Origin: Prevotella sp.
GTDB lineage: Bacteria; Bacteroidota; Bacteroidia; Bacteroidales; Bacteroidaceae
Assembly: GCA_017474845.1 (NCBI GenBank)
Contig: JAFVGS010000038.1
Span: forward strand, 1 to 48,919
Length of the DNA stretch: 48,919 nt
Reading direction: 5' to 3'
Part shown: piece after piece, positions 14,452 through 23,199 of the stretch
How positions within the stretch are numbered: position 1 is the stretch's first letter
Layout: each line of letters begins with the position of its first letter
The notes under the pieces: generated by a model
The model's database searches: none
Seen by the model: the letters and a program-made list of their open reading frames with translations, nothing else
What the model was told of the DNA's origin: nothing
Made by a program: the position numbers and the translations under genes

Positions 14452-16821
14452 ATGAACGTAATTACAAAGACCATTCAACTGGCTGATGGAAGGACCATCA
14501 CCATTGAAACCGGGAAAGTGGCAAAACAGACCGACGGCGCCGTCATGCTGAAGATGAACAACACCGTGCTCCTGGCCACCGTTTGTGCCGCAAAAGATGC
14601 AGTTCCCGGAACAGATTTCATGCCGCTGCAGGTAGACTATCGCGAACAGTACAGTGCCGCAGGCCGTTTCCCCGGTGGATTCACCAAGCGCGAAGGCAAA
14701 GCCTCAGACAATGAAATCCTCACATCACGACTGGTGGACCGTGTGCTCCGTCCACTATTCCCAAGTAACTATCACGCAGAAGTATTCGTCAATGTCATGC
14801 TGCTCAGCGCCGACGGTGTTGACCAGCCCGATGCCCTTGCCGGATTTGCTGCCTCTGCAGCCCTGGCATGCTCGGATATTCCTTTCGAGTGTCCCATCTC
14901 GGAAGTGCGCGTTGCCCGTATCAACGGGGAGTATGTGATCGATCCTACCTTCGAGCAGATGAAGGAAGCCGACATGGACATCATGGTCGGTGCCTCGGCT
15001 GAGAACATCATGATGGTGGAAGGTGAGATGAAGGAGGTCAGCGAGCAGGATCTGCTGGGTGCCCTCAAGGCTGCCATGGACGCCATCAAGCCCATGTGTG
15101 AGCTGCAGGCCGAACTGAGCAAGGAGCTCGGCAAGGACGTGAAGCGCGAGTACGACCACGAGGTGAACGACGAGGCGCTGCGCGAGCAGATGAACAAGGA
15201 GTGCTACCAGCCCGCCTACGACGTGACAAAGCAGGCCCTGGAGAAGCAGGAGCGTGCTGAGGCATTCGAGAAGATCCTCGCCGACTTCAAGGAGAAGTTC
15301 TTTGCTGAGCATCCGGAGATCACCGACGACTCTGAGATCTCGAAGGACGAGTACGAGGCTATGATGGAGCGTTACTACCACGACGTGGAGCGCGATGCCA
15401 TGCGCCGTTGCATTCTCGATGAGGGTATCCGTCTCGACGGTCGTAAGACCACCGACATCCGTCCCATCTGGTGCGAGGTCAGCCCCCTGCCCATGCCTCA
15501 CGGATCAGCTATCTTCACCCGTGGCGAGACACAGTCGCTCTCGACCTGTACCCTCGGCACAAAGCTCGACGAGAAACTCGTCGACGACGTGCTGGAGCAT
15601 GGATACATGAAGTTCCTGTTGCACTATAACTTCCCCCCGTTCTGTACGGGTGAGGCTAAGGCCCAGCGCGGTGTAGGCCGTCGTGAGATTGGTCACGGAC
15701 ATCTGGCTTGGCGCGGTCTGAAGGGTCAGATTCCTGAGGACTTCCCTTACACAGTCCGTCTGGTAAGCCAGATCCTCGAGTCTAACGGTTCTTCTTCTAT
15801 GGCTACCGTATGTGCTGGTACCCTCGCCCTGATGGACGCTGGTGTACCCATGAAGAAGCCTGTTTCTGGTATCGCTATGGGTCTGATCAAGAACCCCGGT
15901 GAAGAAAAGTATGCTGTGCTCAGCGATATCCTCGGCGATGAGGACCACCTGGGAGATATGGACTTTAAGACCACCGGTACGAAGGACGGTCTGACAGCCA
16001 CCCAGATGGATATCAAGTGCGACGGCCTGTCGTTCGAGATTCTCGAGAAAGCTCTCATGCAGGCCAAGGCTGGCCGTGAGTATATCCTCTCAAAGCTGAC
16101 GGAAACCATCGCCGAGCCGCGTGCAGAGTTCAAGCCGCAGGTGCCCCGCATCGAAGCCTTCGACATTCCCAAGGAATTTATCGGTGCCGTCATTGGCCCG
16201 GGCGGAAAGATCATCCAGCAGATGCAGGAGGATACAGGTACCGTCATCACCATCGACGAGGCCGACGGTGTGGGTCATGTGCAGGTCAGTGCTCCCGATA
16301 AGGAGAGTATCGATGCCGCCATCGCGAAGATCAAGGCCATCGTGGCCATCCCCGAGGTGGGTGAGATCTATGAGGGTACCGTCCGCTCGATCATGCCTTA
16401 CGGCTGTTTCGTGGAGATCATGCCCGGCAAGGACGGTCTGCTGCACATCTCCGAGATCGACTGGAAGCGCCTCGAGACTGTCGAGGAGGCCGGTATCAAG
16501 GAGGGTGACAAGATCAAGGTGAAGCTGCTGGAGATCGACCCGAAGACTGGTAAATACAAGCTTTCTCACCGTGTGCTGATTGAGAAGCCAGAGGGCTATG
16601 TGGAGCGTCCTGCCCGTGAGCGCAGCGAGCGTCGTGAGCGTCCTGAGCGCGGAGAGCGTGGAGAGCGTGGAGAGCGCCGTGACCGTCGTCCGGACCGTGG
16701 CGACCGTCGCAATGGCGAACGTCATGGTGACCGCCGTCCCCGTCCCGAGCAGCAGGAGGCACCCGCTGAGCAGCCCGCCAAGAAGGACTTCAGCGACTCA
16801 CTCGACGACATGGACTTCTAA
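14452..16821 (+). CDS. pnp: Polyribonucleotide nucleotidyltransferase (PNPase)
   Basis: PNPase degrades RNA 3' to 5' by phosphorolysis and can add tails. The 789-residue product has two RNase PH domains: the first about 10-230, and the second about 320-545 with [15 protein letters not shown] and the catalytic [12 protein letters not shown] region. A KH domain follows ([12 protein letters not shown], about 575-600), then an S1 domain ([16 protein letters not shown]). Unlike the compact enterobacterial enzyme it ends in a basic Arg/Glu/Gly tail of about 75 residues ([18 protein letters not shown] and similar) closing with DSLDDMDF. Such a tail may bind RNA. The start at 14452 follows the promoter and leader hairpin; the open frame upstream to 14380 is not conserved. 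Confidence 0.96.
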   Translation: MNVITKTIQLADGRTITIETGKVAKQTDGAVMLKMNNTVLLATVCAAKDAVPGTDFMPLQVDYREQYSAAGRFPGGFTKREGKASDNEILTSRLVDRVLRPLFPSNYHAEVFVNVMLLSADGVDQPDALAGFAASAALACSDIPFECPISEVRVARINGEYVIDPTFEQMKEADMDIMVGASAENIMMVEGEMKEVSEQDLLGALKAAMDAIKPMCELQAELSKELGKDVKREYDHEVNDEALREQMNKECYQPAYDVTKQALEKQERAEAFEKILADFKEKFFAEHPEITDDSEISKDEYEAMMERYYHDVERDAMRRCILDEGIRLDGRKTTDIRPIWCEVSPLPMPHGSAIFTRGETQSLSTCTLGTKLDEKLVDDVLEHGYMKFLLHYNFPPFCTGEAKAQRGVGRREIGHGHLAWRGLKGQIPEDFPYTVRLVSQILESNGSSSMATVCAGTLALMDAGVPMKKPVSGIAMGLIKNPGEEKYAVLSDILGDEDHLGDMDFKTTGTKDGLTATQMDIKCDGLSFEILEKALMQAKAGREYILSKLTETIAEPRAEFKPQVPRIEAFDIPKEFIGAVIGPGGKIIQQMQEDTGTVITIDEADGVGHVQVSAPDKESIDAAIAKIKAIVAIPEVGEIYEGTVRSIMPYGCFVEIMPGKDGLLHISEIDWKRLETVEEAGIKEGDKIKVKLLEIDPKTGKYKLSHRVLIEKPEGYVERPARERSERRERPERGERGERGERRDRRPDRGDRRNGERHGDRRPRPEQQEAPAEQPAKKDFSDSLDDMDF

Positions 16822-16840
16822 TAGTCAATGATTCATATGA

Positions 16841-16872
16841 AGCGCCGGGATGGTCAGTCCCGGTGCTTTTTC
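16841..16872 (+). terminator. Terminator after pnp
   Basis: AGCGCCGGGA (16841-16850) pairs with TCCCGGTGCT (16858-16867) with one G-T wobble and is followed by a T run. Confidence 0.85.
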
Positions 16873-16890
16873 AAATAAAAACACTTCAGT

Positions 16891-18420
16891 ATGAAGATTA
16901 ATTTGCTACAACTGTTTGAGGAGACTGTCGGGAAGTTCCCGAAGAAAACGGCTGTGATTGATAAGGACAGGGAAATCAACTTTTCCGACCTTAACAAGAA
17001 GGCTCTGCTGACGGGTGAGAGGATAGCCCAGCTGGGTATTCCCCAGAACAGGCCCGTCGGTGTGTTCCTCGACAAGTCGATAGAGAGCGTTTATGCCGAC
17101 CTCGGTATTCTCTATGCGGGAGATTTCTACATGAACCTCGACATCAAGACCCCTGCCGAGCGCATCAGGAACATCATCCAGCTGGTAGAGCCTGCCGCCA
17201 TCATCTCCACACAGGTACAGATCAAGAGTATCGCCGCCGTCATCCCCGACAGCGTCAAGTTGATCCTGCTCGAGGAGACTGACGATGCCATGGCCGTCGA
17301 CGTACAGATGCTCTCCAAGCGCAGGGCCACCCTCATCGACACCGACCCCTCGTGCATCATCAACACATCAGGGTCGACAGGTACGCCCAAGGGTGTGGTG
17401 CTCAACCATAAGAGTTTCTTCGATTTCATCGACTGGAGTTTAGAAACATTCGGCTTCGGAGAAGATCTCGTGATGGGTTCACTCTCGCCGATCGTGTTCG
17501 ACATCTACAGCTTCGAGCTCTGCATGCTCATGGCAAAGGCCAGCACCCTCGTAGTGCTGCCAGCCCATCTCGCTGCCTTCCCCGCGAAGATCCTCGAGGT
17601 GCTGGAGAAGCATCAGGTGAACTTCCTTTTCTGGGTGCCCACCATCATGGTGAACATCGCCAACATGGATCTGCTCTCTGCCTTCAGGCTCGAGAGCCTC
17701 CGTACGGTGTGGTTCGCCGGCGAGGTATTCCCCACTAAACAGTTCAACTATTGGTATCACCATCTGCCGCAGGTGACATTCGCCAATCTCTACGGTCCCA
17801 TCGAGATTACCCTCGACTGCACCTATTATATTATTAATAAGGAGATTCCCGACGAAGAGCCGCTGCCTATTGGCTATCCCTGCCACAATACCGACATCCT
17901 GATCCTCGACGACGAGGACAAGGCCGTCAGTGAGCCGGGAGTTGAGGGAGAGCTCTGTGTCAGGGGCACGTCGCTGGCGATGGGTTACTATAACAACCCG
18001 GAGAAGACGGCTGCCGCCTTCGTGCAGAACCCGCTGAACAAGGCCTATCCCGAACTGATCTACCGCACAGGTGACATCGTCTGTCTGAACGACGAGGGAC
18101 TCATCATGTTCAAGGGCCGGAAGGACAACATCGTGAAGCACATGGGCTATCGTACCGATCTGGGCGAGATAGAGCACGTGATCATCAACACGCTGAAGCT
18201 CGTGAAGAACGGCTGTATCGTCTACAACCAGGCCGAGAAGCAGATCACCCTCTTCTACGAGGCTGCCGAGGAGATTCCCGTGCCGCAGTTCCGCATGGAG
18301 ATCGGCAAGGTGCTGCCCAAGTATATGATACCTACGGTCTACCACCGTCTGGAACAGCTGCAGCGCAACACCAACGGCAAGATCGACCGCCTCTTCTATA
18401 AGAAAGAGGTTAATTCGTGA
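16891..18420 (+). CDS. Amino-acid adenylation enzyme (DltA/NRPS A-domain-like)
   Basis: This free-standing 509-residue ANL enzyme should activate an amino acid as its AMP ester and load it on a carrier protein. The core motifs are visible: TSGSTGTPKG at 159-168 (A3), FDIYSFEL with D204 (A4; an Asp here binds the alpha-amino group in amino-acid-activating domains), LYGPIEITLDC (A5), YRTGDIV (A7), GRKDNIVKHMGYR (A8) and NGKIDR with K497 (A10). The neighbouring carrier protein and AAC(3)-like gene make a three-gene cassette. It resembles D-alanine ligases by layout, but DltB and DltD partners are absent and the amino acid cannot be read. The stop codon lies in an ATTCGTG repeat. No TAnnTTTG promoter was found in the short gap after the pnp terminator. 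Confidence 0.88.
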   Translation: MKINLLQLFEETVGKFPKKTAVIDKDREINFSDLNKKALLTGERIAQLGIPQNRPVGVFLDKSIESVYADLGILYAGDFYMNLDIKTPAERIRNIIQLVEPAAIISTQVQIKSIAAVIPDSVKLILLEETDDAMAVDVQMLSKRRATLIDTDPSCIINTSGSTGTPKGVVLNHKSFFDFIDWSLETFGFGEDLVMGSLSPIVFDIYSFELCMLMAKASTLVVLPAHLAAFPAKILEVLEKHQVNFLFWVPTIMVNIANMDLLSAFRLESLRTVWFAGEVFPTKQFNYWYHHLPQVTFANLYGPIEITLDCTYYIINKEIPDEEPLPIGYPCHNTDILILDDEDKAVSEPGVEGELCVRGTSLAMGYYNNPEKTAAAFVQNPLNKAYPELIYRTGDIVCLNDEGLIMFKGRKDNIVKHMGYRTDLGEIEHVIINTLKLVKNGCIVYNQAEKQITLFYEAAEEIPVPQFRMEIGKVLPKYMIPTVYHRLEQLQRNTNGKIDRLFYKKEVNS

Positions 18421-18438
18421 AATTCGTGTAATTCGTTG
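18411..18438 (+). repeat. AATTCGTG short tandem phrase across the adenylation gene stop
   Basis: Three copies of AATTCGTG or AATTCGTT follow one another and include the TGA stop at 18418-18420. The complementary phrase CACGAATT occurs at 26553-26578 and, in nested form, at 13008-13043. Confidence 0.65.
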
Positions 18439-18460
18439 TTTCATTATTATCTGTGGTTCA

Positions 18461-18691
18461 ATGAAAGAAAAAATAATTGAGATTCTGAAGACCATCCGTC
18501 CGGAGTATGACTTCAGCGGCGATGAGGACTTCATCGAGGCAGGCATGCTCGACTCGTACGACATCGTGACGCTCGTCACGAATATGGAGATCACCTTCAA
18601 CTTCCGCATCGACGGCACGGACGTCGTTCCTGAGAACTTCGGTTCCGTCGACAGCATAGTAGCCCTCTTGGAGAAGTATGGCGTACATTAG
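18461..18691 (+). CDS. Acyl/peptidyl carrier protein
   Basis: The 76-residue product has the four-helix carrier-protein pattern with the phosphopantetheine site GMLDSYDIV (S32) at the start of helix II. It is acidic and closer in size and motif to DltC/PCP-type carriers than to fatty-acid AcpP, which has DSLDTVE. It presumably receives the aminoacyl group from the adenylation enzyme encoded 40 bases upstream. Its 3' end overlaps the next gene by 14 bases, which implies coupled translation. A phosphopantetheinyl transferase is not encoded nearby and would come from elsewhere in the genome. Confidence 0.88.
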   Translation: MKEKIIEILKTIRPEYDFSGDEDFIEAGMLDSYDIVTLVTNMEITFNFRIDGTDVVPENFGSVDSIVALLEKYGVH

Positions 18692-19487
18692 TTATCTCGA
18701 ACTCCCCAAGCACTGGGGACTGGAGAAGGGCGACAGCGTGCTGCTCTCGTCTGACATCATGCAGCTCACCTTTACCAGTATGCGTAACGGTGAGCGCTTT
18801 GATCGTGACAAGTTCCTCGAGGCCATCCTCGACACCATCGGTCCCGACGGCACCCTGCTCATCCCGACCTTCAACTGGGATTTCTGTCACGGCGTCGCCT
18901 TCGACTATCACAAGACCCCCTGTAAGACGGGTACGTTGGGTACCGTGGCTCTGAATCATCCCGCTTTCCGCCGCACGCAGCATCCCCTCTATTCCTTCGC
19001 CGTCGCCGGCAAGGACCAGCAGCTGCTCTGCGACATGGAGAACGTCAGCTCCTTCGGCGACGACTCGCCCTTCGGCTACCTGGAGCACTGTCACGGCAAG
19101 AACGTGCTCATCAACCTGCACTACACTGACTGCTTCACCTTCGTCCACCACATGGAGGAAGTATGCGGCGTGAACACCTACCGGTTCCCCAAGACCTTCA
19201 CAGGCCAGTATATCGATGCCGAAGGCCGTGAATCCACCCGCAGCTACTCGATGCTCGTACGTTCCTACGAACTCTACGAGGAGACCGACCTCACGCTGAT
19301 CGGCGAGAAGCTGGAGAATCCGTGGCGCCCTGACGATGCATCGGAGATACAGGCTCCCGCTGCCCGTCTCCTTATCCTCAACGACCTGCCCTACCGCATC
19401 GTCGACCTCGCTGCCGCTGCGCCCGTCATCGCCGATGACATCCTCCACAACGCCAGCCGCGGCCTCTGCAAGCATAAGATGCAGTAA
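18678..19487 (+). CDS. AAC(3)-fold N-acyltransferase
   Basis: The 269-residue product belongs to the aminoglycoside 3-N-acetyltransferase/YokD/FrbF fold. Visible signatures are LDTIGPDGTLLIPTFNWDF (about 51-69), the core HPLYSFAVAGK (about 100-110) and DDSPFGYLEHCHGKNVLINL (about 127-146). Known members transfer an acyl group from CoA, a phosphopantetheine thioester, to an amine. Beside an adenylation enzyme and a carrier protein it is well placed to take an aminoacyl group from the carrier's phosphopantetheine arm and put it on an amino sugar or other amine. This is inference. Antibiotic resistance is less likely given the context. The start overlaps the carrier gene by 14 bases. Confidence 0.82.
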   Translation: MAYISYLELPKHWGLEKGDSVLLSSDIMQLTFTSMRNGERFDRDKFLEAILDTIGPDGTLLIPTFNWDFCHGVAFDYHKTPCKTGTLGTVALNHPAFRRTQHPLYSFAVAGKDQQLLCDMENVSSFGDDSPFGYLEHCHGKNVLINLHYTDCFTFVHHMEEVCGVNTYRFPKTFTGQYIDAEGRESTRSYSMLVRSYELYEETDLTLIGEKLENPWRPDDASEIQAPAARLLILNDLPYRIVDLAAAAPVIADDILHNASRGLCKHKMQ

Positions 19488-19513
19488 GAAAGAAAACAAA
19501 CATCCAACAGACT

Positions 19514-21871
19514 ATGATAAGAAAACCTTTATTGATGCTGCTGATGATGCTGGGCATCGTCGTGGCAAAGGCGGACACCAAGCGTGTGCTGTTCGACGCA
19601 GGATGGCAGTTCACGCAAAACGGCAAGACTGTCAAAGTAGACTTACCCCACGACTGGGATATCTATGCCGGTCCCGATGCCAAGACAGGAGCTACGGGCA
19701 CTGGCGGCGGCTGGTATCCCGGTGGCAAGGGCGAATACCGGAAGACGTTCAAGACACCTGAAGGTGAAGTCGTCAGACTGCACTTCGAGGGTGTCTATCA
19801 GAAGGCAGAGGTCTTCATCAACGGCCAGAAGGCCGGACAGCACGCCTACGGCTATACCCCCTTCACCGTCGACATCACACCTTATTTATATAAAGAAGGC
19901 GATAACGAGGTATTGGTCAAGGTGGACAACTCCGAACAGCCTAACTGCCGATGGTACAGCGGTTCCGGCATCTACCGCCACGTGTGGCTCGTCACGAGCC
20001 CTGCCCTCCACATCGCGGAGAACGGTGTCTATATCAACACCCCATTGGTGGACGACGAGGCGATGGTACGGGTGGAGGTGACCGTCGAGAATGCCTCCGA
20101 CGTCGAACGTACCGCCACTGTGATGGTAGGTGCGGAGACGATGCCGATCACAGTGCCTGCCAAGGGCTCTGAGACCGACACACTGGTCTTCTTCGTCCAG
20201 AATCCCAAGCTCTGGTCACCCGACACGCCCATTCTCTATGAGGTACGGGCCATGCTGCAGGAACAGGATAAGACGATCGATAGTCAGCTGGCCCGCTTCG
20301 GCCTCCTCAATTTTTCCTACGATTCACGGATGGGCTTTATGTTCAACGGCAAGATAACGCCACTCAACGGTGCCTGTGTGCATCACGACGACGGCATCCT
20401 CGGGGCGATGGCCTTCGATGCCGCCGAGATCCGCAAGGTCCGCCAGATGAAGGACGCCGGCTTCAACCTCATCCGCACCTCCCATAATCCGCCCTCACGA
20501 GCCTTCCTCGATGCCTGCGACTCGATAGGCATGCTCGTCATCGACGAGGCCTTCGACGGCTGGCGCCAGGCAAAGACACCCTACGACTACTCCACGCTCA
20601 TCGACTCCTGCTATCGTGAGGACATCCATGCGATGGTCAGGCGCGACAACAATCACCCCAGCGTCATCTGCTGGAGCATCGGCAACGAGGTGATGGAGCG
20701 CAAGGACATCCAGGTCGTCACCACCGCCCGGAAAATGAAGCAGGCCATAGAAGACTACTACTGCGAACGTCCCGTCACCGAGGCTCTCTGCTCATGGGAC
20801 AGCGACTGGGAGATCTACGACCCCCATGCCGAGGTACTCGACATCGTGGGTTACAACTATATGATCCACAAGCACGCCTCCGACCATGAGCGTACCCCTG
20901 AGCGCGTCATCCTCCAGACGGAGAGCTTCCCCCGTGATGCCTGGAAGAACTGGCAGATCGTCGACGAATATCCCTACGTCATCGGCGACATCGTATGGAC
21001 GGGTCTCGACTACCTCGGAGAGTCCGGCATCGGACGCTACTACTACGACGGCGACACCCCTGGCGAGCACTATGTCGAGGGAGGACAGCCCGAATGGCAC
21101 GGGGCCTACTGCGGCGATGTGGACATCACCGGCTGGCGCAAGCCCATCTCCCACTATCGCGAACTGCTTTGGAACCGTGAGACAGCCCCTGCGCTCTATA
21201 TGGCCGTGAAGGAGCCTAACGGCTACTACGGCACCATCCGTGAGACCGCCTGGAGCGTATGGCCCACCTGGGAGTCCTGGAACTGGAAAGGCGGTATCGG
21301 CCCGAAGGGCGAAACCGTTCCCAGTTGGGAAGGCAAGCCCATCGAGGTGGAAGTCTATACGAGCCTCCCCGCTGTCCGTCTGTATCTCAACGACCAGCTC
21401 GTCGGCGAGCAGCAGTCCGCTGAGTGCAAGGCCGTCTTCACCCTGCCCTATCAGCCCGGCACCCTCAGGGCCGAAGGAGTGACGGAAGAAGGCAAGACCG
21501 TATCCGTCAGCCTCTCTACGGCAGGAGAGCCTGCGCAGATCCGGCTGACAGCAGACAAAACCACGTTCCTCGCCGACGGTCAGGACCTTGCCTATGTCAC
21601 CGTGGAGATTCTCGACAGTGAGGGCCGTGTTTGTCCCGATGCCGCCATCCCGCTTACGGCCACCGTCAAGGGTGCTGGCAGCCTCCTCGCCTTCGCCAGC
21701 GCCGACCTCAAGGATACCGGTGTCTATACCGACCAGCGCTGCACCACCTGGAAGGGCCGTGCCCTCATGGCCGTCCGCTCCTCAGCCAAGTCCGGTAACA
21801 TCAGCATTCATGTTCAGGGCAAAGGTCTCAGCCAGGGAGAGCTAAAACTCAATACCATTAACAGACGATGA
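19514..21871 (+). CDS. Exported GH2 glycosidase (beta-galactosidase type)
   Basis: The 785-residue protein has a Sec signal (MIRKPLLMLLMMLGIVVAKA). The GH2 modules are in order: jelly roll (about 22-175, with the sugar-binding GEYRKTF and YSGSGIYRHVW), an Ig-like domain, the TIM barrel (about 275-560), and C-terminal DUF4982 and Ig-like domains. The acid/base is E392 in SIGNEVMERK and the nucleophile is E470 in LQTESFPRD. Galactosidase is the default guess; glucuronidase or mannosidase cannot be excluded. It begins 26 bases after the AAC(3)-like gene with no promoter in the gap, so it may be read through from the adenylation cassette. That would be an odd pairing. Confidence 0.88.
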   Translation: MIRKPLLMLLMMLGIVVAKADTKRVLFDAGWQFTQNGKTVKVDLPHDWDIYAGPDAKTGATGTGGGWYPGGKGEYRKTFKTPEGEVVRLHFEGVYQKAEVFINGQKAGQHAYGYTPFTVDITPYLYKEGDNEVLVKVDNSEQPNCRWYSGSGIYRHVWLVTSPALHIAENGVYINTPLVDDEAMVRVEVTVENASDVERTATVMVGAETMPITVPAKGSETDTLVFFVQNPKLWSPDTPILYEVRAMLQEQDKTIDSQLARFGLLNFSYDSRMGFMFNGKITPLNGACVHHDDGILGAMAFDAAEIRKVRQMKDAGFNLIRTSHNPPSRAFLDACDSIGMLVIDEAFDGWRQAKTPYDYSTLIDSCYREDIHAMVRRDNNHPSVICWSIGNEVMERKDIQVVTTARKMKQAIEDYYCERPVTEALCSWDSDWEIYDPHAEVLDIVGYNYMIHKHASDHERTPERVILQTESFPRDAWKNWQIVDEYPYVIGDIVWTGLDYLGESGIGRYYYDGDTPGEHYVEGGQPEWHGAYCGDVDITGWRKPISHYRELLWNRETAPALYMAVKEPNGYYGTIRETAWSVWPTWESWNWKGGIGPKGETVPSWEGKPIEVEVYTSLPAVRLYLNDQLVGEQQSAECKAVFTLPYQPGTLRAEGVTEEGKTVSVSLSTAGEPAQIRLTADKTTFLADGQDLAYVTVEILDSEGRVCPDAAIPLTATVKGAGSLLAFASADLKDTGVYTDQRCTTWKGRALMAVRSSAKSGNISIHVQGKGLSQGELKLNTINRR

Positions 21872-21926
21872 TGATGTTGTATGTTAAATAATCATAAAAC
21901 TTATATTCCTCCCATATATAAAAGAG

Positions 21927-21955
21927 GTGCGAACGGAAAAATGTTCGTACCTTTG
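21927..21955 (+). promoter_or_regulatory. Promoter with overlapping palindrome upstream of the uL13 leader
   Basis: The -7 element TACCTTTG (21948-21955) drives the leader and rplM. An inverted repeat, GTGCGAAC (21927-21934) and GTTCGTAC (21943-21950), separated by 8 bases, overlaps the -7 element. This is where a repressor dimer could block initiation. Confidence 0.6.
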
Positions 21956-21960
21956 CAGTC

Positions 21961-22140
21961 CGATTATTGGGGAGAGACTTAGAATCCCCGTGGATTGAAG
22001 TGTGAATAGCGGCGTCTTTGGCCGGGCGCAGTGGTTCGTGAATCGTCAGTCCAGAAAGCCTGGAGGGAGTAATCCCGAAGGGGACGTTCGTTAGACTTGC
22101 AGCCGGGTTTAGACTCTCGGATGTGGGTTTATGTGCGTAC
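21961..22140 (+). ncRNA. Structured 5' leader RNA of rplM, candidate uL13 autoregulatory leader
   Basis: Between the promoter and rplM lies about 180 bases of GC-richer, hairpin-rich sequence with no reading frame of note. Visible stems are GGGGA/TCCCC (21969-21989), GGGAGTAATCCC near 22065-22076 and CCGGGTTTAGACTCTCGG near 22103-22120. Ribosomal protein operons are commonly autoregulated through such leaders, and a leader of this kind has been proposed for uL13 in Bacteroidia (from memory, not checked). Whether this one belongs to that family needs a covariance search. Confidence 0.55.
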
Positions 22141-22184
22141 AATAATTAAGTAAAACTGTTTATTAGTAGTAAAATTAAGAAGAA

Positions 22185-22646
22185 ATGAACACTTTAAGTT
22201 ACAAGACTCTTTCCGTGAACAAGGAAACAGCAAAGAAGGAGTGGGTGGTGATCGATGCCACAGACCAGGTTGTCGGTCGTCTCGCTTCTAAGGTAGCCAA
22301 GCTCATTCGCGGAAAGTACAAGCCATCTTTCACGCCGCACGTTGACTGCGGTGACAACGTCATCCTTATCAATGCCGATAAGGTGGTATTCACTGGTAAG
22401 AAAGAGACCGACAAGGTCTACACCCGCTACACGGGCTATCCTGGTGGCCAGCGCTTCCAGACACCTGCCGAGCTTCGCAAGCGCAACGGTGGTGTGGATA
22501 AGTTCCTCCGCCATGCCGTGAAGGGTATGCTGCCGAAGGGTCCCCTCGGACGCAGCCTGCTGAACAACCTCTACATCTACGAGGGTACCGAGCATCCCCA
22601 TGCCGCTCAGCAGCCGAAGACGATTGACATCAACCAGTATAAGTAA
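22185..22646 (+). CDS. rplM: Large ribosomal subunit protein uL13
   Basis: This 153-residue 50S protein is recognised by WVVIDATDQVVGRLASKVA near the N-terminus, the basic RGKYKPSFTPHVDCGDNVI and the C-terminal LPKGPLGRSLLNNLYIYEG. Length and motifs are typical. It starts the rplM-rpsI pair, conserved in most bacteria, and is preceded by a long structured leader. The 34 bases to rpsI hold a GTAAAAAG-type short repeat. Confidence 0.97.
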   Translation: MNTLSYKTLSVNKETAKKEWVVIDATDQVVGRLASKVAKLIRGKYKPSFTPHVDCGDNVILINADKVVFTGKKETDKVYTRYTGYPGGQRFQTPAELRKRNGGVDKFLRHAVKGMLPKGPLGRSLLNNLYIYEGTEHPHAAQQPKTIDINQYK

Positions 22647-22680
22647 AGGTGAAAAGGTTAAAAAGTAAAAAAGTAAAAAG
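22647..22680 (+). repeat. GTAAAAAG short phrase between rplM and rpsI
   Basis: The whole 34-base gap is built from near-copies of GTGAAAAGG, TTAAAAAG and GTAAAAAG, ending at the rpsI ATG. A similar start (AGTAAAAAGGTAAAAAAG) follows susD. Confidence 0.5.
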
Positions 22681-23067
22681 ATGGAAGTAATCAACGCAAT
22701 AGGTCGTCGCAAGAGCTCTGTAGCCCGCGTATATGTTTCTGAAGGTACAGGCAAGATCACGATCAACAAGAAGGAATTAGAGACTTATTTCCCCTCAGCC
22801 ATCCTGCAGTATGTGGTGAAGCAGCCGCTGAACCTGCTGTCTGTCGCTGAGAAGTACGACATCAAGGTGAACCTCGACGGTGGCGGTTTCACAGGTCAGA
22901 GCCAGGCTCTGCGCCTCGCCATTGCCCGCGCCCTGGTGAAGATCAATGAGGAAGACAAGAAGCAGCTGAAGGACGCCGGATTCCTGACACGCGACAGCCG
23001 TGAGGTAGAGCGTAAGAAGCCGGGACAGCCCAAGGCACGTCGTCGCTTCCAGTTCAGTAAGCGTTAA
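22681..23067 (+). CDS. rpsI: Small ribosomal subunit protein uS9
   Basis: This 128-residue 30S protein begins INAIGRRKSSVARVYV, contains GGGFTGQSQALRLAIARAL, and ends with the basic tail KKPGQPKARRRFQFSKR. The C-terminal Lys-Arg reaches the P-site tRNA in the ribosome. It is cotranscribed with rplM. Confidence 0.97.
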   Translation: MEVINAIGRRKSSVARVYVSEGTGKITINKKELETYFPSAILQYVVKQPLNLLSVAEKYDIKVNLDGGGFTGQSQALRLAIARALVKINEEDKKQLKDAGFLTRDSREVERKKPGQPKARRRFQFSKR

Positions 23068-23199
23068 TCTTGACTATAGACAAAACGCTATTGGGCTACG
23101 TTTAGTATCTAAACCCGTTGGATTCCTTTGGACTACCATCGGGCTGATTCTGGACAAAAGAATTAAAAAGAAAGTAAACAACAAAAAAGAATTAAGAAA
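23068..23199 (+). promoter_or_regulatory. Intercistronic leader before rpsB with hairpins
   Basis: No gene fits in these 132 bases. The sequence contains a perfect hairpin GTTTAG-TAT-CTAAAC (23100-23114) and two related phrases, ATTGGGCTACG (23090-23100) and ATCGGGCTGA (23128-23137). No TAnnTTTG promoter is seen, so rpsB-tsf may be read through from rplM. A control site for uS2 is possible; this rests only on position and structure. Confidence 0.35.

Noticed and set aside
14755-15501. Minus-strand frame of 248 codons antisense to pnp
   Set aside because: It is leucine/histidine-rich low-information translation opposite the conserved PNPase domain.
17479-18657. Long minus-strand frame of 392 codons antisense to the adenylation gene
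   Set aside because: The plus strand holds all A-domain core motifs and the carrier protein. The antisense frame is a by-product of codon bias and has no motif.
18678-19487. Aminoglycoside resistance gene
   Set aside because: The fold is AAC(3)-like, but it overlaps a carrier protein gene and follows an adenylation enzyme, so a biosynthetic role is more likely than resistance.
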